Source: Mucilaginibacter rivuli (GTDB taxonomy: Bacteria; Bacteroidota; Bacteroidia; Sphingobacteriales; Sphingobacteriaceae). From it: a stretch of 64,000 bases of DNA. The notes below the pieces were generated by a model. It was not told where the DNA came from. It saw only the letters and a program-made list of their open reading frames with translations, and did not search any database. The DNA lies in contig NZ_JAHXPQ010000008.1 of assembly GCF_019391655.1 (NCBI RefSeq), positions 1 through 64,000 of the forward strand. The letters are read 5' to 3'. Shown one piece after another: positions 34,119 through 44,098 of the stretch. Within the stretch, counting starts at the first letter, position 1. Each line of letters opens with the position of its first letter. The position numbers and the translations under genes are program-made.

Positions 34119-34925
34119 CTAATCGTTATTTACTAATACAGTTATTTCGGGTGTGTGGTACACGGTAGATCCGGGCGCTATGCTTTTAGTTAGCCACACG
34201 TTACCCCCTATTACACTATTTTGGCCTATTATTGTTTTTCCACCCAGTATGGTAGCACCCGAATAGATCACAACGCCATCTTCAACAGTGGGGTGGCGTT
34301 TGGTATTGGCCATACTTTTATCAACACTTAAAGCACCCAGCGTAACGCCCTGGTATAGTTTTACATTATTACCAATTTCGCAGGTTTCGCCAATAACAAT
34401 ACCCGTACCATGGTCAATGTGAAAATATTCTCCTATTTGTGCCCCGGGATGTATATCTATACCAGTATGTGAGTGCGCAAACTCTGTAAGTATACGTGGC
34501 AGTAAGGGAACAGCTAATAAATGCAATGCGTGTGCCATACGATAAAACATTATCGCATAAAAGCCCGGATAAGTACGTATCACCTCAAATTCAGTTATCG
34601 CAGCCGGATCTCCATTAAATATGGCTTGAATATCGGTATTTAATATCTCGTATAGCTTAGGTATCTGGTTGAAGAACTTTTGGGCAACTTTGTCATTATT
34701 GCAATTGCTGCATGCCTGGGTAGCATTCATTATTTTGCATAACTCATCCTGCAATACAGCAAATTCATCTTTAATTTGTTGTGCCGATGTAAAGCTATAT
34801 TTGGCCTGCTCCGGAAACAACAAGTGAATAACGCGATGTGCCCAATCCGCTATCTCCTGGTTTGAAGGTACAGCTTCAACAAGTCGTTGTTTTTTTAAAA
34901 TATGTTCGTAAAAATCCTTGTCCAT
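34119..34925 (-). CDS. cysE: Serine O-acetyltransferase
   Basis: 268 aa (EpsC-type). Acetylates serine from acetyl-CoA, feeding the adjacent CysM. N-terminal helical domain about 1-130, then left-handed beta-helix hexapeptide repeats: IDIHPGAQIGEYFHIDHGTGIVIGE, KLYQGVTLGALS and the C-terminal KRHPTVEDGVVI, with the conserved catalytic His/Asp in HIDHGTG. Confidence 0.94.
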   Translation of the reverse strand: MDKDFYEHILKKQRLVEAVPSNQEIADWAHRVIHLLFPEQAKYSFTSAQQIKDEFAVLQDELCKIMNATQACSNCNNDKVAQKFFNQIPKLYEILNTDIQAIFNGDPAAITEFEVIRTYPGFYAIMFYRMAHALHLLAVPLLPRILTEFAHSHTGIDIHPGAQIGEYFHIDHGTGIVIGETCEIGNNVKLYQGVTLGALSVDKSMANTKRHPTVEDGVVIYSGATILGGKTIIGQNSVIGGNVWLTKSIAPGSTVYHTPEITVLVNND

Positions 34926-35018
34926 TATATATGTACCCTACCGTTTTACTATTTTACGGTACAAGTTTATGAAAAAGAATGTTATTGATATGTAAAAGGA
35001 TTTTTTAGTGTGATTATA

Positions 35019-37184
35019 CTATCGTACAACACTCACACTACCTGATTGCCTGATATCTATATTACTATAATTATCGTGCCCGTTAAATAACCAATAATAG
35101 GTGCCAACGGGTACATATTTGTTATATGATTTAGCATCCCAGTATTTTGTAGGATCGTTAGTTTCAAATAATAACTTACCGTAAGAATTATATATTTTGA
35201 ATGATTTTAAAGTAACGTAAAATGGTACATTAAACTTATAACCATCGTTAACGCCGTCGCCGTTGGGTGTAAAAACATTGGTGCTAAAATCAATAGGTGG
35301 TGGCGGGTTCACTACTACTTTTACAGCATATACATTATAACAGCCATGTATATTTGTAGCCTTTATATAATACGTAGCTGTACGGTCAACAATAGAATTA
35401 GGTAGTTGCCTGGTAAGTGTTGTATCTCTCCAAAAGGTGTAAAAAACATCTGTTTGCGGGGTAAATGTAGTTTTGAGGTCGGTTACTGTAGGATAAACAA
35501 CCGGAGCCGGGTTGGTAACTATAATTGGTGCCGGCGGTGCAAAAATACTAACATCAACAGGTTTGATTACATCACAACCATTACTTGTTGTGGCACAAAT
35601 ATAATAGGTACCGGTTTGGGTAATGGCATTTGGGTTTGTTAATGGTTGGGTTTTCGCCGCATCCAGCCAATAGGATATTTTAAAATCAGATGAGCTGCCC
35701 GCGGTAACTAAGGGTGAAGTAATATCAATACTTATACAACCGGGTGCAAGCGCGTTAACTACCAGTTTAGGCAACTTATTTACAATTACCTTTACCGGTT
35801 TAATTGCCTCACAACCAAAAGTGGTGGTCGATTTAATATAATATGTCCCCGAGGAATCAATAGCCGTAGGGTTATTAAATTTTATAGTGGCTTTATCATC
35901 TTTCCAATATGTAAGGATAGATCCTGAGTTACTTCCGGTAATAACCGAGGGATCGGTTATATCAACAGTAGCAGGTTGGCACACTGCCGGCGGATCGGTA
36001 ATGTTTAAAAAAGACTGCCCCACAAACACCACTACAGGTTTTACTGCAGAGCAGCCACCCGGTGTGGTGGCTTTAATATAGTAAGTGCCACTTTTTGTAA
36101 CAGCTTGCGGACCTAACAAACTACTATTGCATGCAGCATCGGTGTAATAAGTATAAGTAAAATTAACGTTGCTGCCTGATGTGATGGCCGTATCTGTTAA
36201 GTTTACCGATGGTGATGTGCACTGCATAATGGTATCTTTTACTTTTAATACCAATGGCTCGCTTTGACGGATGGTGGTAGTTATCACATCCTCGCAACCT
36301 ATGCCGGGGTAAGGTACTATCTTTACGCTGTAGCTTGAACCTATGGGCGCTGCCGGTGTTAGCGTTAAGGTATTCCCCCTGCCTATCACTTTCGAAAAAT
36401 CTTTATCATTATACCAATAGTACTCCTGGAAACCCGAAGGGGCAGATAATACCGTTTGGCTGCTGCTAACTATTCCCGGGCAATATACGTTTCCCGAAAC
36501 CGGCGATGTACAATTTTGATTAACATCAAGATAAACGTAACCAAAATGCCCGCCGGGAGAACAATCATTTGTTGTAAACTCAAGCCGTAGCGTTTTTCCT
36601 TCTAAACCCAATAAGTTAAGGGTTACAGCCGACCAATCCTTGTATAAAACAGAGTTGCCTGCCGGCGATGGTAAAAATCCCGGTAAGCTGGCACTCGCTT
36701 CAAAATTAAAAGCACCGCAAGTAACATATTGATTATCAGTAATATTAAAAACATTTGCCGTAAAGCGTGGTTGCTGTAATGGTGTATGGTTGGGGTTTTG
36801 AAAAACTACTGCGTAATAATATATCAAGCTAAAATCAGGGTCGTTGGCGGGTACTGTAAAAGTATACGTAAGCTGTTCTGCTTGTGCACCGGTACTGCTG
36901 TTACCCAATCTTACGCAAGCGCTGCTGCCATTGGGGCTTGCAATTAAAAACCTACCATAGGGATCAGTTGCATGGTCTTTAGCATAAAAAATTGTTTGCC
37001 TTCCATCAACCAGTCCCGGCACATCAATTGTGATCACCCCGGTATTTGCCACTTTACCCGTGCCGCCGTCCCAATTGGTAAAATCGCCAAAATCAAACCC
37101 AATATTTATTGGGCATTGTGCAAAAGCAATGCTTGTAATCAGCATGAAAAATATCCCTGTAAGGGATACCTTAAACTTATACAT
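35019..37184 (-). CDS. Type IX secretion cargo with gliding-motility C-terminal domain
   Basis: 721 aa. Signal peptide to about residue 23 (AFAQ). Residues about 30-210 are a beta-sandwich adhesin-like head. Four tandem Ig-like repeats of about 80 aa follow (each with a GTYYIKATTxxGCxxIKPVxV motif) between about 300 and 630. The C-terminus is a type B sorting domain: NVFTPNGDGVNDGY, FKIYNSYGKLLFE, YVPVGTYYWLFNG. Likely exported across the outer membrane by T9SS and surface-attached or released. No partner gene is adjacent. Confidence 0.85.
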   Translation of the reverse strand: MYKFKVSLTGIFFMLITSIAFAQCPINIGFDFGDFTNWDGGTGKVANTGVITIDVPGLVDGRQTIFYAKDHATDPYGRFLIASPNGSSACVRLGNSSTGAQAEQLTYTFTVPANDPDFSLIYYYAVVFQNPNHTPLQQPRFTANVFNITDNQYVTCGAFNFEASASLPGFLPSPAGNSVLYKDWSAVTLNLLGLEGKTLRLEFTTNDCSPGGHFGYVYLDVNQNCTSPVSGNVYCPGIVSSSQTVLSAPSGFQEYYWYNDKDFSKVIGRGNTLTLTPAAPIGSSYSVKIVPYPGIGCEDVITTTIRQSEPLVLKVKDTIMQCTSPSVNLTDTAITSGSNVNFTYTYYTDAACNSSLLGPQAVTKSGTYYIKATTPGGCSAVKPVVVFVGQSFLNITDPPAVCQPATVDITDPSVITGSNSGSILTYWKDDKATIKFNNPTAIDSSGTYYIKSTTTFGCEAIKPVKVIVNKLPKLVVNALAPGCISIDITSPLVTAGSSSDFKISYWLDAAKTQPLTNPNAITQTGTYYICATTSNGCDVIKPVDVSIFAPPAPIIVTNPAPVVYPTVTDLKTTFTPQTDVFYTFWRDTTLTRQLPNSIVDRTATYYIKATNIHGCYNVYAVKVVVNPPPPIDFSTNVFTPNGDGVNDGYKFNVPFYVTLKSFKIYNSYGKLLFETNDPTKYWDAKSYNKYVPVGTYYWLFNGHDNYSNIDIRQSGSVSVVR

Positions 37185-37296
37185 TGAAGTAGTTTTTTTT
37201 CAAATGGTTATTGAGTAAGCTCAAAATTAATAATTTAAACACAAAGTGTTAACTACTAATTCCTGTTTTTCCACAATTCGCACCAATTAAAAAAAA

Positions 37297-39759
37297 TCAA
37301 ATGCTTCTTAACCGGTACGTTTTTCCTTTCAGCGTATTAAACGTTGTTAAATAACCAATATTACTTTTAACTGATTTTATTGTTATACCTGCTATGCTAA
37401 GCGGTGTAAGGGTACGCAATTTACAAACCCCTCCTATTTGTGATGTTATAGTTGCCGATATTAATTTGTGGTTTTTCCAGCTTATAGCAACATTAAAATC
37501 ACCCCGCGCCTTTAATCCTTTTATCGAGCCTGTCGCCCATTCATCCGGTAAGGCAGGTAACAGGTCTATCTCGCCAAGGTGGCTTTGCAACAGCATTTCA
37601 GACATGCCCGAAACACCGCCAAAGTTTCCGTCTATCTGGAATGGCGGGTGCGCATCAAACATGTTGGGGTATGTGCCTGAGCCGCTGCCTACATAGTTTT
37701 CAGTAGTGCTCCCTCCTGCCGCATGCAGCAAGTCGCGTACCAGGCCGTAAGCGTGGTTTCCATCAAGCAAGCGTGCCCAAAAGTTTATTTTCCAGGCCAG
37801 ACTCCAGCCTGTACCGGCATCGCCACGCAGTTCCAGTGTTTTTTTTGCAGCATTGGCCAGATCGGGAGTTGTAATAGGTGATATTTCGCGGCCTGGATGC
37901 AAACCAAACAAATGCGATACATGCCTGTGATGCGAATCAACATCTTCCCAGTCTTTATACCACTCCTGCAGGTTTCCTTTCTTGCCGATGTGTAACGGAT
38001 ATAATTTATCGCGTTTGGCGATGATCAGATCGCGGAAAGCATTGTCATTTCCTAAAATATTGGCCGCATCTATAATATTGGTGAACAGGTCCCATATGAT
38101 AGACATATCCATTGTAGTGGCTATGGATACGCTTCCCTTCTGTCCTTTATCATCAATAAAATCATTTTCGGGCGAAAGTGCCGGTGCGGTTACCAATAAG
38201 CCATTTTTATCTTCAACCAACCAACTTAAACAAAATTTGGCCGCTCCTTTCATTAACGGATAAGCAGTTTCTTTCAGGAACTTTTTATCGCCGGTGTATT
38301 GATAATGTGTCCATAAATGTTGTGACAGCCATGGCGATCCCATCGACCAGTTGGCCCATTTCGGGTCGCCCTTCATATCCCCAACAGGGTTTGATAATGC
38401 CCATATATCACTATTATGGTGTACCGCCCAGCCATCGGCATGGTAAAACTCTTTTGCAGTAGCCGCACCCGTTACCGACAGGTTTTTAATGAAAGCCAGC
38501 AAAGGTTCATGCATCTCCGAAAGATTAGCTACTTCGGCAGGCCAGTAATTCATCTGTACATTAATATTGGTGGTGTAATTTGAGCTCCATGGCGGACGAA
38601 CGATATTATTCCAGATACCCTGCAAATTGGCAGGCACACCACCCGGCCGCGAGCATGATATAAGCAGGTAGCGCCCGTAATTGTAATACATGGTCTCTAA
38701 AGCCGGGTCTTTAGCTCCTTTTGTATATCCTATTAATCGCTGGTCGGTTGGCATAGCCGCGTTGGCATTATCAGCCGGGGCTTCTAATTGGAATGCTACA
38801 CGGTTAAAGTATTTATGGTAATCGGCAACATGAGCGTTAAACAACATGTTCCAATCTTTTTTGATTGCAGCATTTAAATAGTTTTCGGCAAGTTTTACTT
38901 CATCCTTACCATCCGTATCCGGCGATCTGTCAAAACCATTAAAACTGGTAGCGGCAGACAGGAATATGGTAACATTTGTACCACCTTTTACAGTGATACC
39001 TGCCGTGTCGGTAGTTATTACACCATCACCTAAAGCTCTGGATAATAACACATAGCGCATACCCTGGTGGCCCAGGCTATCAGTGTACATCACAGGTGTC
39101 TTGTTGTATTTAACGTATGACGGATCAGCATGAAACGGCGCATGTCCGTTCATGGAAATTTCACTTGAACTAATTACCGAATTTTTAAATTGGATTGGGC
39201 TTTTGGTATTCACCTTAAAATTGAGCGCGCCGGGTTTGTTGGCTGTAAAGCGCATTACAATAACCTGATCGGGTGCCGATACAAATACCTGGCGGGTAAA
39301 TTCGGTGCCGTCAATAGTAAAGCGGGTGGTTGCTATGGCATCGGCAATATTCAGATCACGGTAATAAGCCGTAGGGCTGCTTTCCTTAAAATCCTGAGTA
39401 ATTACCAGGTCGCCCAGAGGCTCGAAAGATTCTGAATATACGCCCTGCAACTTGCGGGCAAGCTGTGCGGCTTTACCGTAGTTTTCTGCAAATAAGGCTT
39501 CTCGTGTTTGCCCTAAAAAGGTATATGCATCAGGGTTAACATTGTGTTTTACAGGGCCGCCTGTCCACAAGGTACTTTCGTTCAACTGTATTAACTCGCT
39601 GTTTACACGGCCAAAAATCATGGCACCCAAACGGCCATTACCTACAGGCAGGGCTTCTGTCCACACTTTTGCAGGTTGTTTATACCATAGTGTAGTATTA
39701 TTTTGACAAAGGCCCGTAAAGGGTAATGCCAGTATGGCAAATAGCAGCTTGTTTTTCAT
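37297..39759 (-). CDS. Glycoside hydrolase family 95 protein (alpha-L-fucosidase type)
   Basis: 820 aa secreted enzyme. Signal peptide to about residue 19; N-terminal TLWYKQPAKVWTEALPVGNGRLGAM typical of GH95; LQGIWNN; TNINVQMNYWPAEVANLSEMHEPL; APALSPEND; GDAGTGWSLAWKINFWARL; QIDGNFGG. These are the GH95 blocks with catalytic Glu/Asp/Asn. Probably removes terminal alpha-1,2-fucose (or galactose) from glycans. It is flanked by a divergent sialate O-acetylesterase, but no SusC/D pair is present. Confidence 0.9.
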   Translation of the reverse strand: MKNKLLFAILALPFTGLCQNNTTLWYKQPAKVWTEALPVGNGRLGAMIFGRVNSELIQLNESTLWTGGPVKHNVNPDAYTFLGQTREALFAENYGKAAQLARKLQGVYSESFEPLGDLVITQDFKESSPTAYYRDLNIADAIATTRFTIDGTEFTRQVFVSAPDQVIVMRFTANKPGALNFKVNTKSPIQFKNSVISSSEISMNGHAPFHADPSYVKYNKTPVMYTDSLGHQGMRYVLLSRALGDGVITTDTAGITVKGGTNVTIFLSAATSFNGFDRSPDTDGKDEVKLAENYLNAAIKKDWNMLFNAHVADYHKYFNRVAFQLEAPADNANAAMPTDQRLIGYTKGAKDPALETMYYNYGRYLLISCSRPGGVPANLQGIWNNIVRPPWSSNYTTNINVQMNYWPAEVANLSEMHEPLLAFIKNLSVTGAATAKEFYHADGWAVHHNSDIWALSNPVGDMKGDPKWANWSMGSPWLSQHLWTHYQYTGDKKFLKETAYPLMKGAAKFCLSWLVEDKNGLLVTAPALSPENDFIDDKGQKGSVSIATTMDMSIIWDLFTNIIDAANILGNDNAFRDLIIAKRDKLYPLHIGKKGNLQEWYKDWEDVDSHHRHVSHLFGLHPGREISPITTPDLANAAKKTLELRGDAGTGWSLAWKINFWARLLDGNHAYGLVRDLLHAAGGSTTENYVGSGSGTYPNMFDAHPPFQIDGNFGGVSGMSEMLLQSHLGEIDLLPALPDEWATGSIKGLKARGDFNVAISWKNHKLISATITSQIGGVCKLRTLTPLSIAGITIKSVKSNIGYLTTFNTLKGKTYRLRSI

Positions 39760-39934
39760 AATAATGTATAATGGTTACAATTGAGCAGGGAAAATAGCAT
39801 ATATTTCATCAACAAACCCTCCTGTACTGTTATGATTTAACAGTGCTTTTTAAAAAACACGTGTTAGTTTAACACCAAACATATTATATTTACGAACATA
39901 AACCTATTGTTTAATATAACACTGCAATTTCCCC

Positions 39935-41380
39935 ATGTATAAAAAGCTTAATGTTTTTATAGCCTTATTGTGCTTTGTATTTTTATCAAACTATGGCAAT
40001 GCCCAAATAAGGCTGCCTAAAATCATCGCTGATAATATGGTACTGCAGCGCAATCAGCCTGTACCCGTTTGGGGATGGGTTAGACCCGCACAGCAAGTTA
40101 AAATAAACTTTTCCGGGCAAACAAAAACAGCGGTAGCTAATAGTGAAGGCTATTGGAAAATAATGCTTAACCCTATGCCTGCCAATGATAAGGATCAGCA
40201 AATGATCATCACATCAGACACCAGTAAAATAATATTAAAAAACATATTGATAGGCGAAGTTTGGTTTTGCTCGGGCCAATCAAACATGGAGTATAGTATG
40301 AAACTGATGAAGGGTTATACTAAGCCGGGTAAAGGTATTGATAGCGCTGAGCTGGAGTTGTCTGTAGTTAACCCTAATATCCGTTTGTTTAAGGTTGAGA
40401 AGGTTTACAGTTTGCCCGATGTTACTACTAAAAGCTGGAACATATCAGCAGGCACTGCGTTAGAAGAGTTTTCGGCTGTTGGTTATTATTTTGCTAAGAA
40501 CGTTTATGCTAAGCTCCACATCCCGATAGGAATGATCGAAGCATCATGGGGTGGCAGCCGCATTGAACCCTGGACACCGCCTTACGGTTACGCCGCATCT
40601 GCTGCTTTTAAAGCCGAAAGCACGTTAGATCCGATGGTTGTTGATAGCTCGGCAGTAGGTAAAATGTACAAAAGCATGGTACACCCTATTGCTCCGTATG
40701 CTTTGCATGGCTTTTTATGGTACCAGGGCGAATCGAACTGTATGATAAACGAAAAAGAAAACCGCTATGTTGATAAGATGCAGGCTTTAATAGATAGCTG
40801 GCGCAAAGAGTTTGAAGCTCCAAAAGCTTCTTTTTACTCGGTACTTATCGCCCCATACTATTATACCAAACGTAAAGACCACGTGCCGCATACCACCGAA
40901 ACATTGCCGGAGTTTTGGGAACAGCAAATAGAATCGACAAAGATACCTTACAGTGATATTGTAAGTGTAACCGACCTTGTTGATAATTTTAGCAACATAC
41001 ACCCATCTTATAAATGGGAAGTTGGCCGCAGAATGGCGCTTGTTGCTTTAGCAAAAGATTATAATTATAAAAATGTAGTTTATAGTGGCCCACGCTATCA
41101 AAAAATAGAAATAAAAGACGGCAAAGCTATTTTGTACTTCAATAATGCTACCGGCTTAAAAAGCAGCGACGGGCAGGCGCTAAATTACTTTTCGGTTGCG
41201 GGTGCCGATGGCAATTATATGAATGCGGATGCTAAAATTGAAGGCAATACGGTTGTAGTATCATGCTTATTGGTACCTAAGCCCAAAAATGTAAGGTTCG
41301 CGTGGACAGAAACCGCCACCCCAAATTTAGTAAATGCCGCGGGCCTTCCCGCTTTCCCGTTCAGAACAAGCAAAAAATAA
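39935..41380 (+). CDS. Sialate O-acetylesterase family protein (copy 2)
   Basis: 481 aa secreted esterase related to the gene at 28984. Signal peptide to about residue 23; catalytic Ser in FCSGQSNMEY (about residue 110); GFLWYQGESNC; C-terminal FPFRTSK. Divergent from GH95 with a 175-base shared upstream region. It may act with the fucosidase on acetylated fucosylated glycans, which is inference. Confidence 0.87.
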   Translation: MYKKLNVFIALLCFVFLSNYGNAQIRLPKIIADNMVLQRNQPVPVWGWVRPAQQVKINFSGQTKTAVANSEGYWKIMLNPMPANDKDQQMIITSDTSKIILKNILIGEVWFCSGQSNMEYSMKLMKGYTKPGKGIDSAELELSVVNPNIRLFKVEKVYSLPDVTTKSWNISAGTALEEFSAVGYYFAKNVYAKLHIPIGMIEASWGGSRIEPWTPPYGYAASAAFKAESTLDPMVVDSSAVGKMYKSMVHPIAPYALHGFLWYQGESNCMINEKENRYVDKMQALIDSWRKEFEAPKASFYSVLIAPYYYTKRKDHVPHTTETLPEFWEQQIESTKIPYSDIVSVTDLVDNFSNIHPSYKWEVGRRMALVALAKDYNYKNVVYSGPRYQKIEIKDGKAILYFNNATGLKSSDGQALNYFSVAGADGNYMNADAKIEGNTVVVSCLLVPKPKNVRFAWTETATPNLVNAAGLPAFPFRTSKK

Positions 41381-41406
41381 GCAAATAATTATAAGTGTTA
41401 ATATGT

Positions 41407-41439
41407 AGCCCGGGCAATGTATTTGCCCGGGCTTTTTTT
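41407..41439 (+). terminator. Intrinsic terminator of the second acetylesterase
   Basis: Perfect 11-bp stem AGCCCGGGCAA (41407-41417) / TTGCCCGGGCT (41423-41433), five-base loop, then T-run. Confidence 0.92.
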
Positions 41440-41612
41440 GTTTCATAATATTTTGATCAGCATATAGTTATAGCAGATAATACCTATCTTGTTAAACAAT
41501 TAATAAGCATCCCCGGCTTAATTGTCTTTCACCCAATTATTACAACCATATTAAGGAGAAGCCGAAAACCTTTAACAGAGTAGGCGTCAAAAATTTTCAA
41601 AAACAAATCATC

Positions 41613-42050
41613 ATGAAAAAGTTATTAATAATAACCTTTGTTTTAAGCCTTTCTATTTTTACAGTAAAAGCCCAGGATACCTGGACACAAGGGTACTTAA
41701 CCGGATGGACAGCCGTAAACGTTGGGCCGGGTGGCATTAATTTAGTCACCACATCTGACGTTGATATAACAGGAGTAAATAATAATGGATGGACATTGAT
41801 ATACCTTTCTGTTTATGCCGATGTGAATACACCCGATGGCGATTTTGGCTACTTTAATAAAGTAGGCCCGGATTATTTACCAACCCAGGGAATAGCCTAC
41901 CCTGCGATTGATTATCCTGATAATACGGTTCAAATTAATAACCCGGTGCCATCAACAACGTATTATACTATAAACTTTCAGTACTACGCTGTATACCAGG
42001 ATAGCAGTTTGAATTTACATTACGACTATATAAACCAAACTATATTGTAG
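41613..42050 (+). CDS. Small secreted protein, unknown
   Basis: 145 aa. Signal peptide to about residue 20 (KAQD), then an aromatic- and Asn/Gly/Pro-rich beta protein (WTQGYLTGWTAVNVGPGG; NNNGWTLIYLSVYADV; STTYYTINFQYYAVYQD). No family recognised. It is followed by a strong terminator, so it is expressed as a monocistron. Confidence 0.6.
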   Translation: MKKLLIITFVLSLSIFTVKAQDTWTQGYLTGWTAVNVGPGGINLVTTSDVDITGVNNNGWTLIYLSVYADVNTPDGDFGYFNKVGPDYLPTQGIAYPAIDYPDNTVQINNPVPSTTYYTINFQYYAVYQDSSLNLHYDYINQTIL

Positions 42051-42075
42051 CGTAAACTGTGGTTGTAGTAAGGGT

Positions 42076-42110
42076 AACCACTTTAAGTTTGTCTTAAAGT
42101 GGTTTTTTTA
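42076..42110 (+). terminator. Intrinsic terminator of the secreted 145 aa gene
   Basis: Perfect 12-bp stem AACCACTTTAAG (42076-42087) / CTTAAAGTGGTT (42093-42104), loop of five, then T-run. Confidence 0.9.
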
Positions 42111-42111
42111 T

Positions 42112-42963
42112 TTATACCACTGCCGACTCGCAGCAATAAGTAGGCACTATGCCAAGCGAGTTAATGCGTAATTCGGCGTCACGCTGTAAGGTATTACCTG
42201 TAAATACCAACATGGTATCCAAACCAAACTTGTTGCCGCCCAAAATATCAGTAGTCAGGGTATCTCCTATCATCAGGATATCCTTTTTACCTACACCCGG
42301 AAAACTCTCGCGAACAAGATCATAAGCGAACATAAACATCTGCGAATCGGGCTTGCCGAAGCGGATAAAACGTTTGCCCACAATACTTTCCAACATACTG
42401 GCAATACCGCCAATGGCTATTGATATTTCGTTGGCATTTAATGGGTATGATCCGTCGGTATTAGCCACAATGCAAGGGATATTACGGCGGCGCAACAGGT
42501 TAACGGCTTTATTTAGGTCTTTAAACCAATCGTATCCTTCATCATCAAGCAATACCAGCGCGTTTACCTGGTTAATATTGGTTTCATCAACAGCGCCTAC
42601 AGGTAGTGTATGTAAACCCGATGATTCGATATAATGAGCAGAGTTTGGTGTTCCCAAATAGGCAACAATACCGTCATGCACTTTCAGATCAAGGTACTCC
42701 TTTGCCAACATACCCGATGATATTACGCAATCTTCGCGCACAGCATGGAGCCCCATTTTGTGAAAGCCTTGCGCCAACTGCAGCGGACTGCGCGATGCAT
42801 CGTTGGTAACAATGTAGTATTTTTTCTTTTGCTCTTCCAGGTAATCCAGTGTTCTGTCAACTCCCGGTACCAGGCCTTCGTAGTTTTTTATTACACCAAA
42901 GGCATCAAAAAATATAACTTTATACTGATCAATAATCTCTTTAAAATTCCGGGTTTCTATCAT
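42112..42963 (-). CDS. HAD-IIA family hydrolase
   Basis: 283 aa HAD phosphatase of the NagD-like class IIA (C2 cap). Nucleophile Asp20 in FFDAFGVIKN; the usual second Asp two residues later is Phe (DAFG rather than DxDG), as in some IIA subgroups with DxWG. IVTNDASRSP is motif II and IGDTLTTDILGGNKFGL motif IV. Third gene after the ligase and kinase on the same strand; spacing to the kinase is 37 bases. Possibly dephosphorylates a product of the kinase pathway. Confidence 0.85.
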   Translation of the reverse strand: MIETRNFKEIIDQYKVIFFDAFGVIKNYEGLVPGVDRTLDYLEEQKKKYYIVTNDASRSPLQLAQGFHKMGLHAVREDCVISSGMLAKEYLDLKVHDGIVAYLGTPNSAHYIESSGLHTLPVGAVDETNINQVNALVLLDDEGYDWFKDLNKAVNLLRRRNIPCIVANTDGSYPLNANEISIAIGGIASMLESIVGKRFIRFGKPDSQMFMFAYDLVRESFPGVGKKDILMIGDTLTTDILGGNKFGLDTMLVFTGNTLQRDAELRINSLGIVPTYCCESAVV

Positions 42964-43000
42964 TCGGGGTTAGGTTAGGCTGAGTGTAATTAATGGTGTG

Positions 43001-44047
43001 TTAATTCGGGGTATTTATGCCAAGCGCAGTAATTATCTTTTCGGCATCAAATTCCTTTTCAATTGATGGCAGGTAAATATTAAGTGCCTCGGTACGGAGC
43101 TTTTTGGCGTATTGCTCGTTAAAAAAGTAGCGCCCGTCTTTTATCACATAATTCAGGATAAAAAAGCGGTAAGCGTCTTTCATAAAATGTATTTCGGGGG
43201 CTGTTAAAGGATACTCTTTATGGTACTCTTCTAAAAACATCATAAAGCGCTCTTCCATCATCGGTCCTATTACATAACTGAATACGGTTCGGTCGCCGGC
43301 ATTGGATACTACCCTGCTCAAAAAGTAAAAATCCATCATGCGGCTACTCATCCTAAACCAATCATAATCCCAGCGCGAGTAGAGCTGCACTTTATCATTA
43401 ACCGAAAAATTACCTATATTCCAATCAATAAATACAGGGATAGTACCCAAAGAACCTACCGCGTTGTATTTGGTGCGGTTTTTCATAAACACATCGCAAT
43501 GCTGCCTTAACATGGTTACCTGCTCGGGTGTGCCAAATTTATCGGGCGTTTTTTCCAATTGCTCTATCAGAATACGAATATCCGTACCCAGCGTTTTTGA
43601 AGATTTTGGTAAGTTTTTAATGCGAAAACAGGCTTTATGAAACTTTGCCATTTGTGTTCCCAGTGTCCTGATATGGTGCTCTTCCAGGCGGCGCGGCAAA
43701 CGCTGATCAATACGTACAGGATTATAAAATACTACCCAGGCATCTTCTTTGCGGTACCTGTGGCGATAGGTATAAACCCTGTTGTTTTTTAGTAATGATT
43801 TAGCGATGAGGTTTTCGAAGGGATAAAGCAGGTTGTTGGATAAGGTATGGATGATACGGTGATCTTCTTTAAAATTCTCGTACTTACCGTATTTAGATAA
43901 TTTGGCGATGATGATATCATCGTCTTCAAACCGGATGCGGAATACATGGTTGGTTGATACCATAGCGCTGATATCGTCAATATCGCGTATCAGCTTAGAT
44001 GCGTCATAACCCGCCCATGCCTTTTTTATGATTGAATGGTAGTTCAT
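43001..44047 (-). CDS. APH-fold phosphotransferase (kinase-like)
   Basis: 348 aa with the aminoglycoside-phosphotransferase/choline kinase-like fold. The N-lobe Lys lies in DDDIIIAKLSKYG. The Brenner-type loop is VFIDWNIGNF near residue 206 (catalytic Asp and metal Asn present, His replaced by Phe). The DFG-like motif is RWDYDWFRMS. The substrate is unknown. It probably belonged to one operon with the upstream GS-family ligase, now separated by the GxxExxY cassette, and the downstream HAD gene. Confidence 0.78.
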   Translation of the reverse strand: MNYHSIIKKAWAGYDASKLIRDIDDISAMVSTNHVFRIRFEDDDIIIAKLSKYGKYENFKEDHRIIHTLSNNLLYPFENLIAKSLLKNNRVYTYRHRYRKEDAWVVFYNPVRIDQRLPRRLEEHHIRTLGTQMAKFHKACFRIKNLPKSSKTLGTDIRILIEQLEKTPDKFGTPEQVTMLRQHCDVFMKNRTKYNAVGSLGTIPVFIDWNIGNFSVNDKVQLYSRWDYDWFRMSSRMMDFYFLSRVVSNAGDRTVFSYVIGPMMEERFMMFLEEYHKEYPLTAPEIHFMKDAYRFFILNYVIKDGRYFFNEQYAKKLRTEALNIYLPSIEKEFDAEKIITALGINTPN

Positions 44048-44052
44048 ATTCT

Positions 44053-44097
44053 TTAACCACAGAGTTAACAGAGTTTTTCACAGAGAGACACAGAGCC
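44053..44097 (+). repeat. Left terminal inverted repeat of the GxxExxY cassette
   Basis: Begins TTAACCACAGAG and continues with CACAGAG/ACAGAG words. It aligns with the reverse complement of 44481-44528 over about 45 bases (first 22 with two differences). It starts five bases from the kinase start codon. Confidence 0.75.
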
Positions 44098-44098
44098 T

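Noticed and set aside
35000..42000. A polysaccharide utilisation locus
   Set aside because: GH95 and two acetylesterases are close, but there is no SusC/SusD pair, sigma/anti-sigma pair or hybrid sensor, so the term is not justified.
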